Source: Aralia elata (lineage: Eukaryota > Streptophyta > Magnoliopsida > Apiales > Araliaceae). From it: 64,000 nt of DNA. Shown one piece after another: positions 37,332 through 49,800 of the stretch. The stretch is from contig CM068387.1 of assembly GCA_034770075.1 (NCBI GenBank), forward strand, positions 80,291,971-80,355,970, given 5' to 3'. Below the pieces are notes generated by a model that was not told the origin of the DNA, made no database searches, and saw only the letters and a program-made list of their open reading frames with translations. Each line of letters starts with the position of its first letter. Position 1 is the stretch's first letter. The translations under genes and the position numbers were made by a program.

Positions 37332-37367
<36 letters not shown>

Positions 37368-37466
37368 TAAAGAGCTACATGTATTTTCTTGAAAGGTACG
37401 TTAAATTAAGAGAGTTCAATAAATATTTATAAATTTATATATGAACAAATGCATGAATTTATAACA
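37183..37466 (-). repeat. 5' LTR of the copia element
   Basis: 284 bp, longer than its partner mainly through a longer (TA)n run near 37336-37363. Reading inward on the minus strand it is followed by TTATCAGCGCGATGC, where a primer site is expected. Confidence 0.85.
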
Positions 37467-37676
37467 GAATTTTGCTTATCTACGCATAATTTATTTTATA
37501 TCTAATCTATTTTAACTCACAAACCCAAAATTTAGAATCTAAATCCTCGATTATCATTTTTGATTTGATTATCGAAAGCAATAAACATTATGGGTACAAA
37601 CTTTTGTAACCAAACTTATTCGAAGGTAACCACCAATCAAGGGATCCGATCACCCTAATATTAATATTACCGTGAT

Positions 37677-37684
37677 TATAAATA
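37677..37684 (+). promoter_or_regulatory. Candidate TATA box for MSRB
   Basis: TATAAATA 146 bases before the MSRB start codon, only about 210 bases from the end of the copia LTR. Position fits a short plant 5' leader. Confidence 0.4.
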
Positions 37685-37822
37685 AGATGGGGTTATGTGC
37701 TTAAAACCCCTCACACCCAACTTCTCGGCCACATTCATCTCTCTCCGGTACTCTATTTATTGGTGTTCTCTATTCTTTATTACAGTACTAATTTTGCTTC
37801 GGGAACAAAATTTGCTCCAGGC

Positions 37823-38671
37823 ATGGCCGCACCTGGATCGGTCCAGAAATCAGAAGAGGAATGGCAAGCAATTCTCTCTCCAGAACAGTTTCATATCCTT
37901 CGCCAGAAAGGAACAGAGTCAGCATCTCCACCTTCCTTTTTCTCATAATATTTTTACTATCTTTGCAAATATGAATATTCATACATATATATTTCAAATT
38001 AGTCATGTACTACTAATAAACATAGGGCCATCGGAAATCGGAATAAATCCCAAAAAAAGGCCAATCATTGGGATTTCTTTCTTTCGGTGGCTGTAGTTAT
38101 ACCCTTACCCATTTAATTAATTTGTCTTTTGATATGTTATTTAATACGGGGTTTGGATCTTATTTATGTTGTGAATTTGGCCATTTTATATAATCCAAAA
38201 TTATTGGGTATTTTTTTTATTTTTTTTTATATATATTTTGGAATTATCCCTGATTTGTTGCACAGGCCCCGAGGCACAGGTGAGTACGACAAACTCTATG
38301 ATGAGGGGATATACAATTGTGCTGGGTGTGGAACTCCACTATATAAATCCACCACAAAATTCAACTCTGGATGTGGGTGGCCTGCTTTCTTTGAGGGTCT
38401 CCCAGGAGCCATTAATCGCAGTGTAAGTGTTTGTTTGTTTTTACTCTGCTCTGTTTGGTTGTGGAATATTCTGGATTGGGAATTTTAAAAGAGTGGTGAA
38501 TTTCAGCCTGATCCAGATGGGAGGAGAACTGAGATAACATGTGCAGCTTGCGGAGGGCACTTGGGGCATGTCTTTAAAGGGGAAGGCTTTTCAACTCCTA
38601 CTGATGAACGCCATTGTGTTAACAGTATTTCTGTCAAGTTTGTCCCGGAGAAATCCTCTGCTTCCCAGTAG
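37823..38671 (+). CDS. Peptide methionine sulfoxide reductase B, cytosolic (MSRB5-like)
   Basis: Reduces methionine-R-sulfoxide in oxidised proteins, using thioredoxin-type reductants. Three exons: 37823..37917, 38266..38422 and 38507..38671, phases matching, 138 residues. All key residues are there: zinc ligands C50, C53, C96 and C99 (CAGC, CAAC), the catalytic C121 in RHCVNS, and a possible resolving C68 in GCGWPAFFEG. The first in-frame ATG in this frame is at 37823 and gives MAAPGSVQKSEEEW, as in plant cytosolic MSRBs; no transit peptide is visible, so I place it in the cytosol. Homologues in plants are called MSRB5 to MSRB9; I cannot say which number fits. Confidence 0.93.
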
Positions 38672-40294
38672 TATAATACTACTAGTTTCTTATCAAAAAT
38701 GTAATGTAAGACCAAGATTCCTATGCTATGCTATGCTTGTGAGAAGTGTTACGGATTTTCAAGTGCATGCTAGCTAATAAAACTTCTATTTCAGGACTTC
38801 TATTTCAGGTGTCTTAAATTGTTCTAGTTTCTTGATGATCAGTTGATTGGTAATGTTTTAGTGCTGGAATTAAAATGGTAATGGAATAGAATGAAAAAAA
38901 ATTATGTTTAGTTGTTACATCGAAATGGAATGAATTATCTCATTTCTGTCAAATTTGTGAATTTTATTTTTTGGGAATGGTATGAAATGATTCATTCCGG
39001 TTAGAATAGAACGAGTCATGTCACTCTATTCTATATTCCTTTCCTTCATCAATTCCATTCTTTCAATTCAAACGTAGCATCAAAATTCCTTTATAGAAAT
39101 TTATGATATATTATCCTCAAGGATATTGTCAGATAAGGGAAAAAAAACCCATAAAAACTGGTTGTTGATTTGGATATAATTAAGTAGTGAATAACCAAAA
39201 TATGCATCAAATTTAAAACATGTGTTACATGCTCCATCAAAACAAAGTACCCGCAAACCCCAAAGGCAACAAAAGGGTGCTAACCAAAAAGAAAAAAAAC
39301 TGAACTTCACATCTCCCTCTGGACTGTTCAACAGTGTGAGTGAGGGAGAGACCATTTGCAGCCTAATTTATTTTTTTATTTTTTTTGGAAATATAAATAT
39401 TATACTGCAAATTCATAGTTAAAAGTTTGTTGTTTAAATTGATAATTCTTCTTGCTTACATAGCATTCTTTTTCCTCTTGATAACGTCTACCAGTCACTG
39501 ATTGCTGAATCATTGTCAAACGATAAATTGGATGAGGCATTAGTCCATTTTTTGGTAGTCATTTTCCCCATGAATATTATGGTTTGCATAGAAGCTATCG
39601 TTAAATTTTATGATTTTTTTTTCTATGTATAATATTTTGGAAAATACTACTAAATTATCAGTTTAAAAATTAGAGTTATACAAACAGAGATATTCAAATA
39701 AGCTTCCAAAATGTGGTGTCATTCTTACAAGTAATAATTTCAAGTTTTCAACCCTCTGCTAAAATTCCCCTCATCTCAAATAAGATTAAAAGAACGAACA
39801 AATAGTCCCTCTGTTTTAAAATATATGATAATTTTGTCGTTTTCAAAATTAATTTGAGTTCTTTTCACAGTCAAGATTGATATAATTTATCTAAGTTTTA
39901 AAGAGCAATAAATTTTATAATTAGTACTATTTATATAGTTACAATTTTTATGATTGTATTGTATAAAATATTTTAAAAAAATTATAGTAATATACGAAGA
40001 TGCATGAGGAAGCTAATATATAATAATGATCACAAATCTCAACTTCAAGTGTGTATAATCACGTAATCACTGTTAACTATTAAACTACGAACTTATTGTT
40101 TTTTTAAAAATAAAAATATATCTCCAATATCTTTAGAATTTATAAATGAGATTCTCTTTTAGAAAATAGAGCAGTAACTCTAAGAGAGGATTTCTATTCA
40201 ATTCCCTTTCACTTGGGGGAGGTAAAAAATGAAACAAGATTTTCCATTCCCTCGATCATTCAGCTTCTTCTTTATTACCCGCATATTTCAATTC
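38672..40294. other. Spacer between MSRB and the COA4-like gene
   Basis: Tail-to-tail spacer. It contains a MITE-like stretch at about 38868-39078 (rich in GGAATGGAAT and ATTCCATTC words in opposite directions) and a repeat fragment starting CCCTCTGTTTTAAAATATATG at about 39809. No gene found. Confidence 0.5.
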
Positions 40295-41047
40295 TCACTT
40301 CCTCTTCTGATCAGTATTTCTTCTGTCGTTGCATTGCTTCAGAGCTTGAACTTCTGCTCATTCAAATATTATTATTAATTTATTATTATTCAACAACAAT
40401 AACAAGCCTATCAAGCATATACTCACTCACTCCCACAAAAATAATCTCATTTAACTTTCACTCTAGTTAATTTATGAGCTCCTAAAATTTAAATTATGAT
40501 GTAAATTTATTTTAATTTTCGAAATAATAATTGTGCACTTACTATAAATTTTTAAGTACTTCACATATACGTATACACTAGTGCATTAATCAAAATTAAA
40601 TAATTTCATATCAATTTTAAATTTTAAATTTTTAGGGGAAAAATTCTTGATTTATCTATATGTTTAGGCCTTGGGCAGAGAGAGAATTGAGAAAAAGAGG
40701 TTGCTGAAGTGAAATTGGGGATGAAAAAAGGCGTACCCATCTGGCAAGATTTCCAATTTCTGTCCGTTTTAACCAGACAATCCTGCAATTTATATGATGA
40801 AATGATCTATGGGTTTAGGGTTGAGGGTTTAGAATCAATGAACCCCAAAAATAAAAATCAAATTTTTTTTGTTTTCACACATAAAAAACTATACATGTAT
40901 ATATACCTGTAAGGACAAGTAGAGAGAAGAGCACTCTTGAAGCTGCTTCACGCTCTCATCCTCTTCGTCTGCATCGCTCTGGTGAAGTGGCGCCGGCGGT
41001 GGCGATTGCAATGGCTGCTGCGGCGGCGGTGGTGGCGGAGGATCCAT
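40295..41047 (-). CDS. Twin CX9C protein, COA4-like (cytochrome oxidase assembly)
   Basis: Small CHCH protein, probably imported into the mitochondrial intermembrane space by the Mia40 route. Three short minus-strand exons: 40907..41047, 40737..40782 and 40295..40353 (141+46+59 bases) give 81 residues with a stop in phase. The N-terminus is a Pro-rich, then acidic leader (MDPPPPPPP...DADEEDE). Then come C39-x9-C49 (CSSLYLSLQ|DC) and C60-x9-C70 (CQMEVQALKQC), with W57 between. The pattern C...LQ.C......W..CQ.EVQA.K.C matches cytochrome c oxidase assembly factor 4. Splice sites are GTATAT/GCAG and GTACGC/GCAG. The ends of exons 1 and 2 fit phase exactly, which is the main support. A different twin-CX9C family is the alternative. 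Confidence 0.85.
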
Positions 41048-41168
41048 TTTGGCTTTGTACTTTCAAGTATATGAAAAGGACGCGTAACATGCGAGCCAAA
41101 TGCCCTTGGGATAATTTTGCCTTTCCAGTTTCCATTTCTTTTCTTTCTTTCTTATTCCGTATATAATA

Positions 41169-41407
41169 CTCCTTCCGTCTCAAATTAATTACTCAGAATT
41201 GACCATTTTTAAAACTAATCTTTTTATTATTTCTGCTAAAATATAAGTGAAAAAATTATAACCAAAACAAAATATATACAATTTATTACTAACCCCAATT
41301 TTTATAATTTTAGAAATATATTTATATATGCATAATTATTAATTCTAAAAATAGTCAATTTGACTTAAAAAAATAAAAACTGAATAATTAATTTGAGACG
41401 GAAGGAG
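41169..41407. mobile_element. Stowaway MITE (family A copy)
   Basis: Inverted ends CTCCTTCCGTCTC and, reverse-complemented, CTCCTTCCGTCTC, with TA at 41167-41168 and 41408-41409. Its internal sequence is the inverse of the copies at 43533 and 53548. It lies about 120 bases upstream of the COA4-like start codon. Confidence 0.88.
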
Positions 41408-41634
41408 TATTAATAATAAAAAAATCTGAGAATTATTAAAATAATAAATTTATAATGAGTAATATATTTCAAATAATTTATAATATTAATTATATATTAC
41501 TTAAAATCAAATAAATCCATATTACTGAGATTTATTTTGTGAAATAAAAGGAGTAATAATATATAATCCATGAAATTCATAACTTGCGAAAATTTACATA
41601 TATTGCTACTTGATTGCTAAATTTAGGAGGGTAT

Positions 41635-41637
41635 ATA

Positions 41638-41676
<39 letters not shown>
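41635..41676. repeat. (TA)n microsatellite
   Basis: Uninterrupted TA run of about 40 bases. Confidence 0.9.
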
Positions 41677-41680
<4 letters not shown>

Positions 41681-42064
41681 AAAGTCATCTTTTTTAATAT
41701 ATATTTAATAATTAATGTTTTGGATTGATGATAATAACAAAATAGTTAAAAAGTAAGCGATGTTTAATTAAATTTATTAACCAATATTTTTTTAATGTAA
41801 GAGAAAATGTGAATTGATATATACTTATTAAATTATATAAATTTAGGGTATTATGTAACTGTTTTAATGAAAGCTTTCTTATTTGAGAGAGAGAGAGACA
41901 AACATGCAATGTTGATTTATTTTTCTTTCTTCTGAATTTTTTTATTCATAACATCAAGTTTATTGGATTAATTAATTTTGTAGAAGTCAAATGCAAATGC
42001 AAACTTTAGTTGTTTGAACTTAGCTTTTACTTTGTATTGTCTTGACAAACAAATAACAAAATTT

Positions 42065-42378
42065 TCAGGGAGCCCAGGATTTGGTGACTGGTCCAAAAAA
42101 AATTTATTTATTTTATTTATTTTTTTTGCTTTCACTCTCAAATAATTTATATGATTTATTGGAACTGAAATTTAAAAAAAAAACAGTGATTTATGTGTGA
42201 TTTGGATACATACCAAAAACAGGGTTACATAGTGACCCTGTTTTTGGTATGTATCCAAATCACACATAAATCACTGTTTTTTTTTTAAATTTCAGTTCCA
42301 ATAAATCATATAAATTATTTGAAAATGAAGCAAAATTTTTTTTTTTTTTGAACCGGTCACCAAATTCCGAATTCCCTA
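42065..42378. mobile_element. Foldback element, long palindrome
   Basis: Near-perfect inverted repeat with its centre at about 42230 (CAGGGTTACATAGTGACCCTG). The left arm ends near 42065 and the right near 42378, with differing A/T run lengths. Outer ends AGGGAGCCCAGGATTTGGTG and, reverse-complemented, AGGGAATTCGGAATTTGGTG match. The arms carry the core ACAGTGATTTATGTGTGATT shared with 31588-31801. No coding sequence. Confidence 0.88.
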
Positions 42379-42379
42379 A

Positions 42380-43530
42380 AAGGACTCAACAAATAAACAA
42401 AACATAAAAGCAACGGGAGAACCACTACTTTGATTTGACCTTTTTAGATTATAGATAGGAATAATCTCTGCGTCAATCTCTAAATTATAGTTATTTTTTA
42501 TGTTTAATTTTTTAATTATTTTTTTCACGTATTTCATCTTCAAATTATATGTTTTTTTTATGTTAATTCTCAAAATATAATATATTTTTTTCACGTATAG
42601 TCCTCAAATTGTGGTTGTTGTTCACGTTTGGTCTTCAATTTATAATTATTTTTTATATTTAATATTTTTTAATTGTTCTATTTTTATAAAATTGGACAAA
42701 AATTATAAAAATAATAAAATCTGAAGACAAAATAAATGAAAAAAAATAATTAAAAAATTAAACGCGAGGAACATTAAAAATTTAAAGATTAACGAAGAAG
42801 TTATCTCGTATAAATATACTAGCGGCAATCCCGTGCCTCCGGCACTAATTTTTGTTGGAGAGAAAAAAAAATATAGAAGAAGAAGGTATTGGAGATAGAG
42901 TTTGAAGAGGAAGAAAAATGTAGAAGAAGAGAAAATAAAGAAGGAGAAAATAATGAACGTCAAATTTATGCCAAACTTGCTTACCTAAGGGCTTAGCTCA
43001 ACTAAGTTGACAGTTACTGAAGATTTACCAATCTAGATATTTCAAGGACAAAGCACATATTCTTGAAAGGAGTATATCATGTGGTAGAGTACACGGTATC
43101 TTCTAATATATAAAGTGGGATGCCTATTTGTAATATTAATATTTTTTTTGATTTTCTGAGAATGCTTTTTGATTTTTATGTTAATTCTTATTTTGTTTTT
43201 TATATTAATTATTTTTTTTATATTTTTATTTAATCTTTTAAATTTTATAAAAAATTTACATTTTATTTCGTATAATTTATACACGTGTGACCAGATACTG
43301 ATGTCATTGAACTTGCAAAATTACATCCTTGGACATAATTTTCAGCTGGTCACGTATAGTCATGTACGGTGCACCTTCGACGAAAACGGAGTATATACAT
43401 AGCATGCCACGTGCAGCTCCATGAAAACAATTTCCAGGCCAAACACTGACTAATTAACTCTTTTTTTTTTCTTTTTGAAACAACTGACTAATTAATAACA
43501 ATTATTATTATTTTTGCTGATTTAACTAAT
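42380..43530. other. AT-rich spacer with short repeats
   Basis: Several TTTTTTCACGTA-type words recur at about 42521, 42587 and 42620 (TTTATGTT, TTCACGT), suggesting a small degenerate tandem array. No gene recognised. Confidence 0.45.
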
Positions 43531-43532
43531 TA

Positions 43533-43790
43533 CTTCTTCCGTCCTAAATTAATTGCTCAGTTTTAACTTTTTTAAATCAAATTGACTATTTTTAGAATTA
43601 ATAATTAAGCATATATAAATATATTTCTAAAATTATAAAAATTGGGGTTAGTAATAAATTGTATATACTTTCTTTTGGTTATAATTTCTTCACCTATATT
43701 TTAGCAAAAATAGTAAAAAGATTAGTTTTAAAAATGGTCATTTTGACTTTAAAAAGTCAAAACTGAGCAATTAATTTGGAATGGATGGAG
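43533..43790. mobile_element. Stowaway MITE (family A copy)
   Basis: Left end CTTCTTCCGTCC, right end (reverse complement) CTCCATCCATTCC, TA on both sides (43531-43532, 43791-43792). 258 bp. Core shared with the copies at 53548 and, inverted, 41169. Confidence 0.85.
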
Positions 43791-43792
43791 TA

Positions 43793-45400
43793 ATAATTAA
43801 CTTCTTCACTGTCTCAAGACTATTATTCAATTGAAACAATTCCGTTACTTAATATTGACAAACACAATTTTATTTGTTAAAAAAAATAAGATAGCTAACA
43901 AAATAATAATATAAAAATATATAATATCTTCATATTTATTATTAAAATTTTATTATCACACGTCACGATTATTTAATTAATAATTTAATTCATATTAAAT
44001 ACAAATATATAAAATTTAAAAAATAATACTTTTCTTTATGGGACGTTGAGAATATATATCAGCACCGAAAATATTTAACTCGAGTGATATTATTTAATTT
44101 ATATTAATTATAAAGTTAAAAATTCGAGTCTTAACATGTTAAAATAAAATAAGACGTGTGAGGGTATTCAAATTAGATTTACGATTCTGACGGACAAGAC
44201 GGTCTTTTCGGTAAATTTATGCATATAGTGCAGAGTCTGTAGACAGACCAAAAATATATCTGGTGGGTCTGAAGAAGTGATGGACATTACATTGGGGTTC
44301 CACGGTGGTGGGCCCATTTTGTTTTACTAGTTTATTTATCTTTTTTGGGGCTAAAAAGAATTTTTGCTCGGTCAAATTCCTTTTATTCAAATATTTGAAG
44401 TATGTTTGACTATATCAAAAATGATCTCTATGCGGTAGGTACTAAAAAAAGCACCACTAAAAATAATTAGGAAAAAATAACTCAAGAGAAAAATAAATAA
44501 ATCAATAGCTAAATATAATAAGGTATTTGACGACTTATATTGAGTCGACTCACAATTATTTTATAAATTGATCGTGTCATTTTGGTTGATCAGGAGTCTG
44601 TTATGAGTTATCATTTAATATTTTCTATTATGTTAGTTTTCTTCATGATATCGAAAGTTATTCTGATACATCCATTTTAAACTTTTCGTATCATGTACGT
44701 ACCTACAAACATAAATATATAATAATTTAATGTTATTAACTTTTCCGTATCGCGTAGATATATCATTCCTAAATGCTTACATACATGAATAAAAAATATA
44801 TACAATATTTGAAGCTATATGAATGTAAATGCGAGTGTCTTACATGGGTTATCTGTTTAGTTTGACTAAGATGACATTCTTTTCCTACTAAAAATTAAAA
44901 TAATTTCTTAATGAATTAACAGTAATAAATAATTAACATATATATAATATTATAAAGGGACTTTTTGTCTTTTAAACAATAAAAAATAACTATGAGATTG
45001 ATCACTACAATTCTTGTCACTTGCACTTGTTTTTTTCTTGTATGCCTTGCAAAAGCAATGTTAGGTAAAAAATGGGTTGAAAGGTTCGATTTCTAATGTT
45101 TGCCTTGCAGTTGATAGAAGATGCAACCGTCGGCCGATTATCGAGAACCAATGGATTTCTAATAACTCTGTGTATAAGAAACTTTGTTAGGTGCCAAAGT
45201 GCCAAGGGTTGAATAGGCTATTTAAAAACTGTTGTTTTAAATAAATTATCAAATAAATAATAAATCAGTTTATGTAATGAAATAATTGTACTATGAAAAA
45301 CCTTTATGTGAGAAGTCTTAGTCTCATATCGAATAAGGTAGATCACAAGCACAAACCACACACACACATAAGTATAGAAATGAAAGTGCAAAATTTTAAG

Positions 45401-45441
<41 letters not shown>

Positions 45442-45960
45442 CGTGAGTTATATTACGTGATTTCTTGTTTTCTTGTACTCTACATTATTATTTTTATGAG
45501 CTACGAATTACGATATTGCCTTTTGTTATTATAAAATAAATAAAAATAATTAAATTTACATTAGCTGACATTTATTATTTTAAACATTGTGTTATTGTCT
45601 TTTATAAACAAAATTATTACCATTTGTTTTTACTTTTTCACCATTATTAAAATTTTCATTCGGTTTAATGTAATAACTAGCACTATTGTTTTGCATTGCA
45701 TTATTATTTCTCTAAACTCTTACAAGCTTACATATATACCCTGGCTACATTACCATAATTTTCATTTTCATATAAAATTTTATAATTTTTGGGTGATGAG
45801 AAAGTATTGATTGATTATTGCAAAATTTCCCTAAGAATATTGTGAAATTACCATATTTATTTTCTTATTTACAAATTTCCTTTTTGAGTCCTCCACACGT
45901 GGTAATAGCATATGTTTGGCTTTTCTTGACCATGGTTAGCTCTTACATGCTTACCATGGT
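43793..45960. other. AT-rich spacer upstream of the RING gene
   Basis: No gene seen. It includes a (TA)n run at about 45404-45440. A 200-base block around 45010-45220 has more complex sequence (GATAGAAGATGCAACCGTCGGCCG) and could be an old element fragment, but I recognise no protein match. Confidence 0.5.
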
Positions 45961-45980
45961 TACCTAGTTTGGTAAAGAGC

Positions 45981-45988
45981 TATATAAA
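45981..45988 (+). promoter_or_regulatory. Candidate TATA box for the RING ligase gene
   Basis: TATATAAA about 60 bases before a purine-rich GAGAGAAGAGGAGG leader. Two leader exons fit downstream: one ending near 46199 (donor GTATGT) and one at about 46477-46522 (acceptor GCTGCAG, donor GTAAGA). Confidence 0.4.
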
Positions 45989-46807
45989 TCTACTTAAAAA
46001 AAATAAAATAAAATAAAAAGGCAAAAAAAGAAATTCCTCAAAATTAGAGAGAAGAGGAGGAAGAGGAGAGAGAGACGTTCAATGCTCTAAAGCAGAAACA
46101 ATAAAAAAGCTAACAAAAACAACTATCGGTTTTTCTGTAGTTCCTCCGATGCTTCGAGATTTATCATACCTTTCATTGCTCAATCCATAGCTCAAATCGG
46201 TATGTTTCGATCGAACATTTCTAATAACAAAAATAATAATAAATCTCAAATTTGTATCACTCCTGTTGGGGATCTTCACTGAATGAATTTATGTTCTTTC
46301 ATTTATCTGGGTGTTTTTTATTCTTTAATTATTTGATCTATGGGTTGATTTTGATTGTTGATATGCATCTGGATTAATTGGAAATTTAATGGGTATGAAG
46401 TAAACACATTGATTATTGAATTTTCGGTCGTGGGTATCTCTTGTATGATGATTAATTATGTTTTTTTTTGCTGCAGAAATTTGTTGGTTTTGTAGATTTC
46501 AATACTAATAAGAGAACCACTGGTAAGATTCTAGTCCTTGTTTAATTCGACAGTTCATTTGTTTGATTCACATCACTTACAGTAGATGATTTTATGAGCT
46601 GCTTTATGCTCAAATAATCAATTGGGTACTTTTATTTATTAGTGATTGATGTTCGTGGTTTTGATAATGGGAGTGGGACAATTGGGTTTGTAGTATTGTA
46701 TACATATTATTTGTGAAAAAACTTAATTTTGGATTTGTAATTTTTTAATAGCCACTTAATTTAGATTTGCTTGAGCAATTGAGATTGATAATATTTTGCA
46801 GCTAGTA

Positions 46808-49800
46808 ATGGCATCCATGGTTGCTAAGGCCTGCAATAGTAATTCCAGTCAAATGTCGCCTGCTATGTCAGTGCAAGAAAAGGGAAGTAGGAACAAGAGA
46901 AAATTTAGAGCTGATCCGCCTATATCCGACACAAGCAAGATAATTTCCTTGTCTCAGAATGAATGCCCGAGTTACGAGTTTTCTGCTGAGAAATTTGAAA
47001 TCATCCCAAATCATGGACACTTGAGTGCCTGTGACATGTGTAGTGTAAGCCAAGATCATTCTGATGCTTTGAAGCTTGATCTTGGATTGTCTTGTGCAGT
47101 AGGGCCATCTGAGGTTGGCCCAAGCAAGCCCAAGGAGGAGATTATTGCTACTGATGACCTCCATGATGCTGATTGGAGTGATCTTACAGAATCTCAGTTA
47201 GAAGAGCTCGTTTTGAATAATTTGGACACAATTTTCAAGAGTGCTATCAAGAAAATTGTGGACTGTGGTTACACCGAAGAGGTTGCTACTAAGGCTGTTT
47301 TAAGGTCTGGCCTTTGTTATGGGTGTAAAGATACTGTGTCAAACATAGTTGACAATACTTTAGCATTTCTTAGAAATGGCCAGGAGTTTGATCCATCTAG
47401 GGAGCAGGATTTTGAAGATTTACAGCAGATGGAGAAGTATATATTGGCGGAATTGGTCTGCGTTATTCGTGAAGTTAAACCTTTTTTCAGCACTGGAGAT
47501 GCAATGTGGTGCTTGTTGGTTTGTGACATGAATGTCTCACATGCCTGTGCAATGGAGAGTGATCCCTTCAGTAGTTTAGTTGGTGATGGGGCTCCAAATG
47601 GTACTCCCTCTGCTCCTGCTCAAACCCAAGTGAGAACAGAGGCCAAAAGTTCTGAAAACTTTCGGAATGCCTGTAGACCAAACCCTTCATTTGTTTGTGC
47701 TTGTCAAGCTGAGACACCTACTGCGGCTTCAAATCATTGTATTCATAGTCCTCAATCCGAGGCACCCACTATGACTGGGCGTTCAAATTTGAAGCCAAAA
47801 ACTTCCTCCGTTCTAAATGGACTTCTCCAAGAGAAAGAGAGCCCAAATTGTCTTGATAAATCTTTTACTGCTGCAGGAACACCCCATTCTTCTGTTTCTG
47901 AAGAAAAGTTTAGCGGCAGCAGAAAGATTTCTGGCATTACCAAGAGAGAGTACATACTTAGACATAAGTCAATTCAGCTGGAGAAAAGCTACCGTACATA
48001 TGGTTCCAAAGGGGCCTCTAGGGCAGGAAAACTCAGTACTTTTGGTGGTTTGATTTTGGATAAAAAATTGAAGTCTGTGGCAGATTCTACTGGTATAAGC
48101 GTAAGAAATGCCACCTTAAAGATCAGCAAGGAAATGGGAGTTGACTTGCCTCAAGACAACGTGCATAATGATATTTCCACAACCAGTGGTCACCCTCCTT
48201 CAGCATTTAGTTTGGGAACTGTTAATACTATTTCTGCATTACCTAAAACCAATTTTGCATCTACATTACCTACAATCAATCACCAACATGCATTATCTGC
48301 AGCTGATACAGAACTTTCTCTTTCACTGCCTTCAAAAAACAACTTTGCACCAATATCTGCCGTCTGCAATTCAGAGGCTCCTAATTTTGGCTATGCTGGA
48401 TTATCATATGAGAAGTCATTTGGGCAGTGGGTCCCCCAGGACAAGAAGGATGAAAGGATTATGAAGCTGGCTCCAAGGGTGCGGGAACTACAAAATCAGT
48501 TGCAGGAGTGGACAGAATGGGCTAACCAGAAGGTTATGCAGGCTGCTCGTAGACTGAGCAAAGATAAGGCTGAACTTAAGGCACTTAAGCTAGAGAAAGA
48601 AGAAGTGGAACGCCTTAAGAAAGAGAAGCAAACTTTGGAGGAGAACACAATGAAAAAGCTTTCTGAGATGGAAAATGCTCTGTGTAAGGCTAGCGGGCAG
48701 GTGGAGCGAGCTAATAGTGCTGTGCGTAGGCTGGAGGTTGAGAATGCCACACTGAGGCAGGAGATGGAGGCTGCCAAATTACGAGCAGCAGAGTCAGCTG
48801 CAAGTTGTCAGGAGGTATCAAAAAGGGAGAAGAACACACTAATGAAAATCCAGTCCTGGGAAAAACAGAAAACCTTATTTCAGGAGGAGCTTGTAGCTGA
48901 GAAACATAGAAAGGCGCATCTGCAACATGAACTTGAGCAGTCTAAAGATATTCTGGATCATCATGAGGTACATTTGTGCAAAACTGTTTTTTCTTTTTTC
49001 CTTCTTCCCAATTTTTTTTTCTCTAAAGCCGTTCATTGAAGATGATTATAATGTTGCATTCGACTAGTAATGAGAGTGTCAATGGCTAGCCTTCTTTCTA
49101 GTAATGAAATATTTGCTCTTGTTATTTCACTTTCTACAATATTCTGAAATGTTGAGATCATTTATTGCATAGAATTAAATTTTTTCTGTGCACTCTTTTC
49201 TTATTGGTCAAACATTTTAATAAGAGTTTGAGGGTATATATAATTACCATGGCAAGTGCCAAAACTGGACATGGAAAAACGGAAGCGACACATTTGGTTT
49301 AGAAAATATGGGCTGTGGATATAGTGAGTACTTATTGCAATACTTAAAGGAGTGTAGATTTATATATTAATAAATATGAACTACAAGGGCATTTAAGCTA
49401 CATAAGAAGGGAAATGGTAACGAGTGCCCTGGGGTACTTGTTAAGGTGCATTATTTTTGTCTTTTAAATCTTCCTTTAGAAATCATTGAAAAGGGTTGTT
49501 ATGGGGACTTGGACTTGTGAAGGTACATTTAATGTAGTTAGTTTTAGAAAGTGTTGCTATGGAATTTGTTAGTTATGTGCAGTGCACTTAATTTATGAGT
49601 GATTGTGAAAGCGAACTTAACAATAGCCTTTCGGGTACTCGTTAGCATTCTAGCATTGTCAGCAGGGCACATATATATTATAATTTAAACAGGCTTTCCA
49701 CAACAAAGGCTTATAAGTACATATTATACCTACCTTCTTTACTTATGTGATCTCTTTAAGAATTGGAAATACATTTTCCAATTTGTGAACTTTCTTTTGT

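Larger units (their letters stand above)
32645..37466 (-). mobile_element. Ty1/copia LTR retrotransposon, decayed
   Basis: Minus strand. The 3' LTR is 32645..32908 and the 5' LTR 37183..37466; each begins and ends with TG and CA types (TGTTATAAAAT, ATAACA). A purine tract (read on the minus strand AAGGGGGAG) abuts the 3' LTR. Flanking bases AAATT and GAATT may be a 5-bp target duplication with one change. The internal part has copia order, gag, protease, integrase, reverse transcriptase, RNase H, but is broken by many stops and frameshifts. The LTRs differ widely, including the length of a (TA)n run, so the insertion is much older than the gypsy element. Confidence 0.9.

Noticed and set aside
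42000..42980. A gene in the minus-strand frames near 42.4-43.0 kb
   Set aside because: The frames are Lys, Ile, Asn and Phe runs from AT-rich sequence with no domain.
45080..45200. tRNA-like GGTTCGATTTC segment
   Set aside because: No acceptor stem, D-loop or anticodon arm could be built around it.
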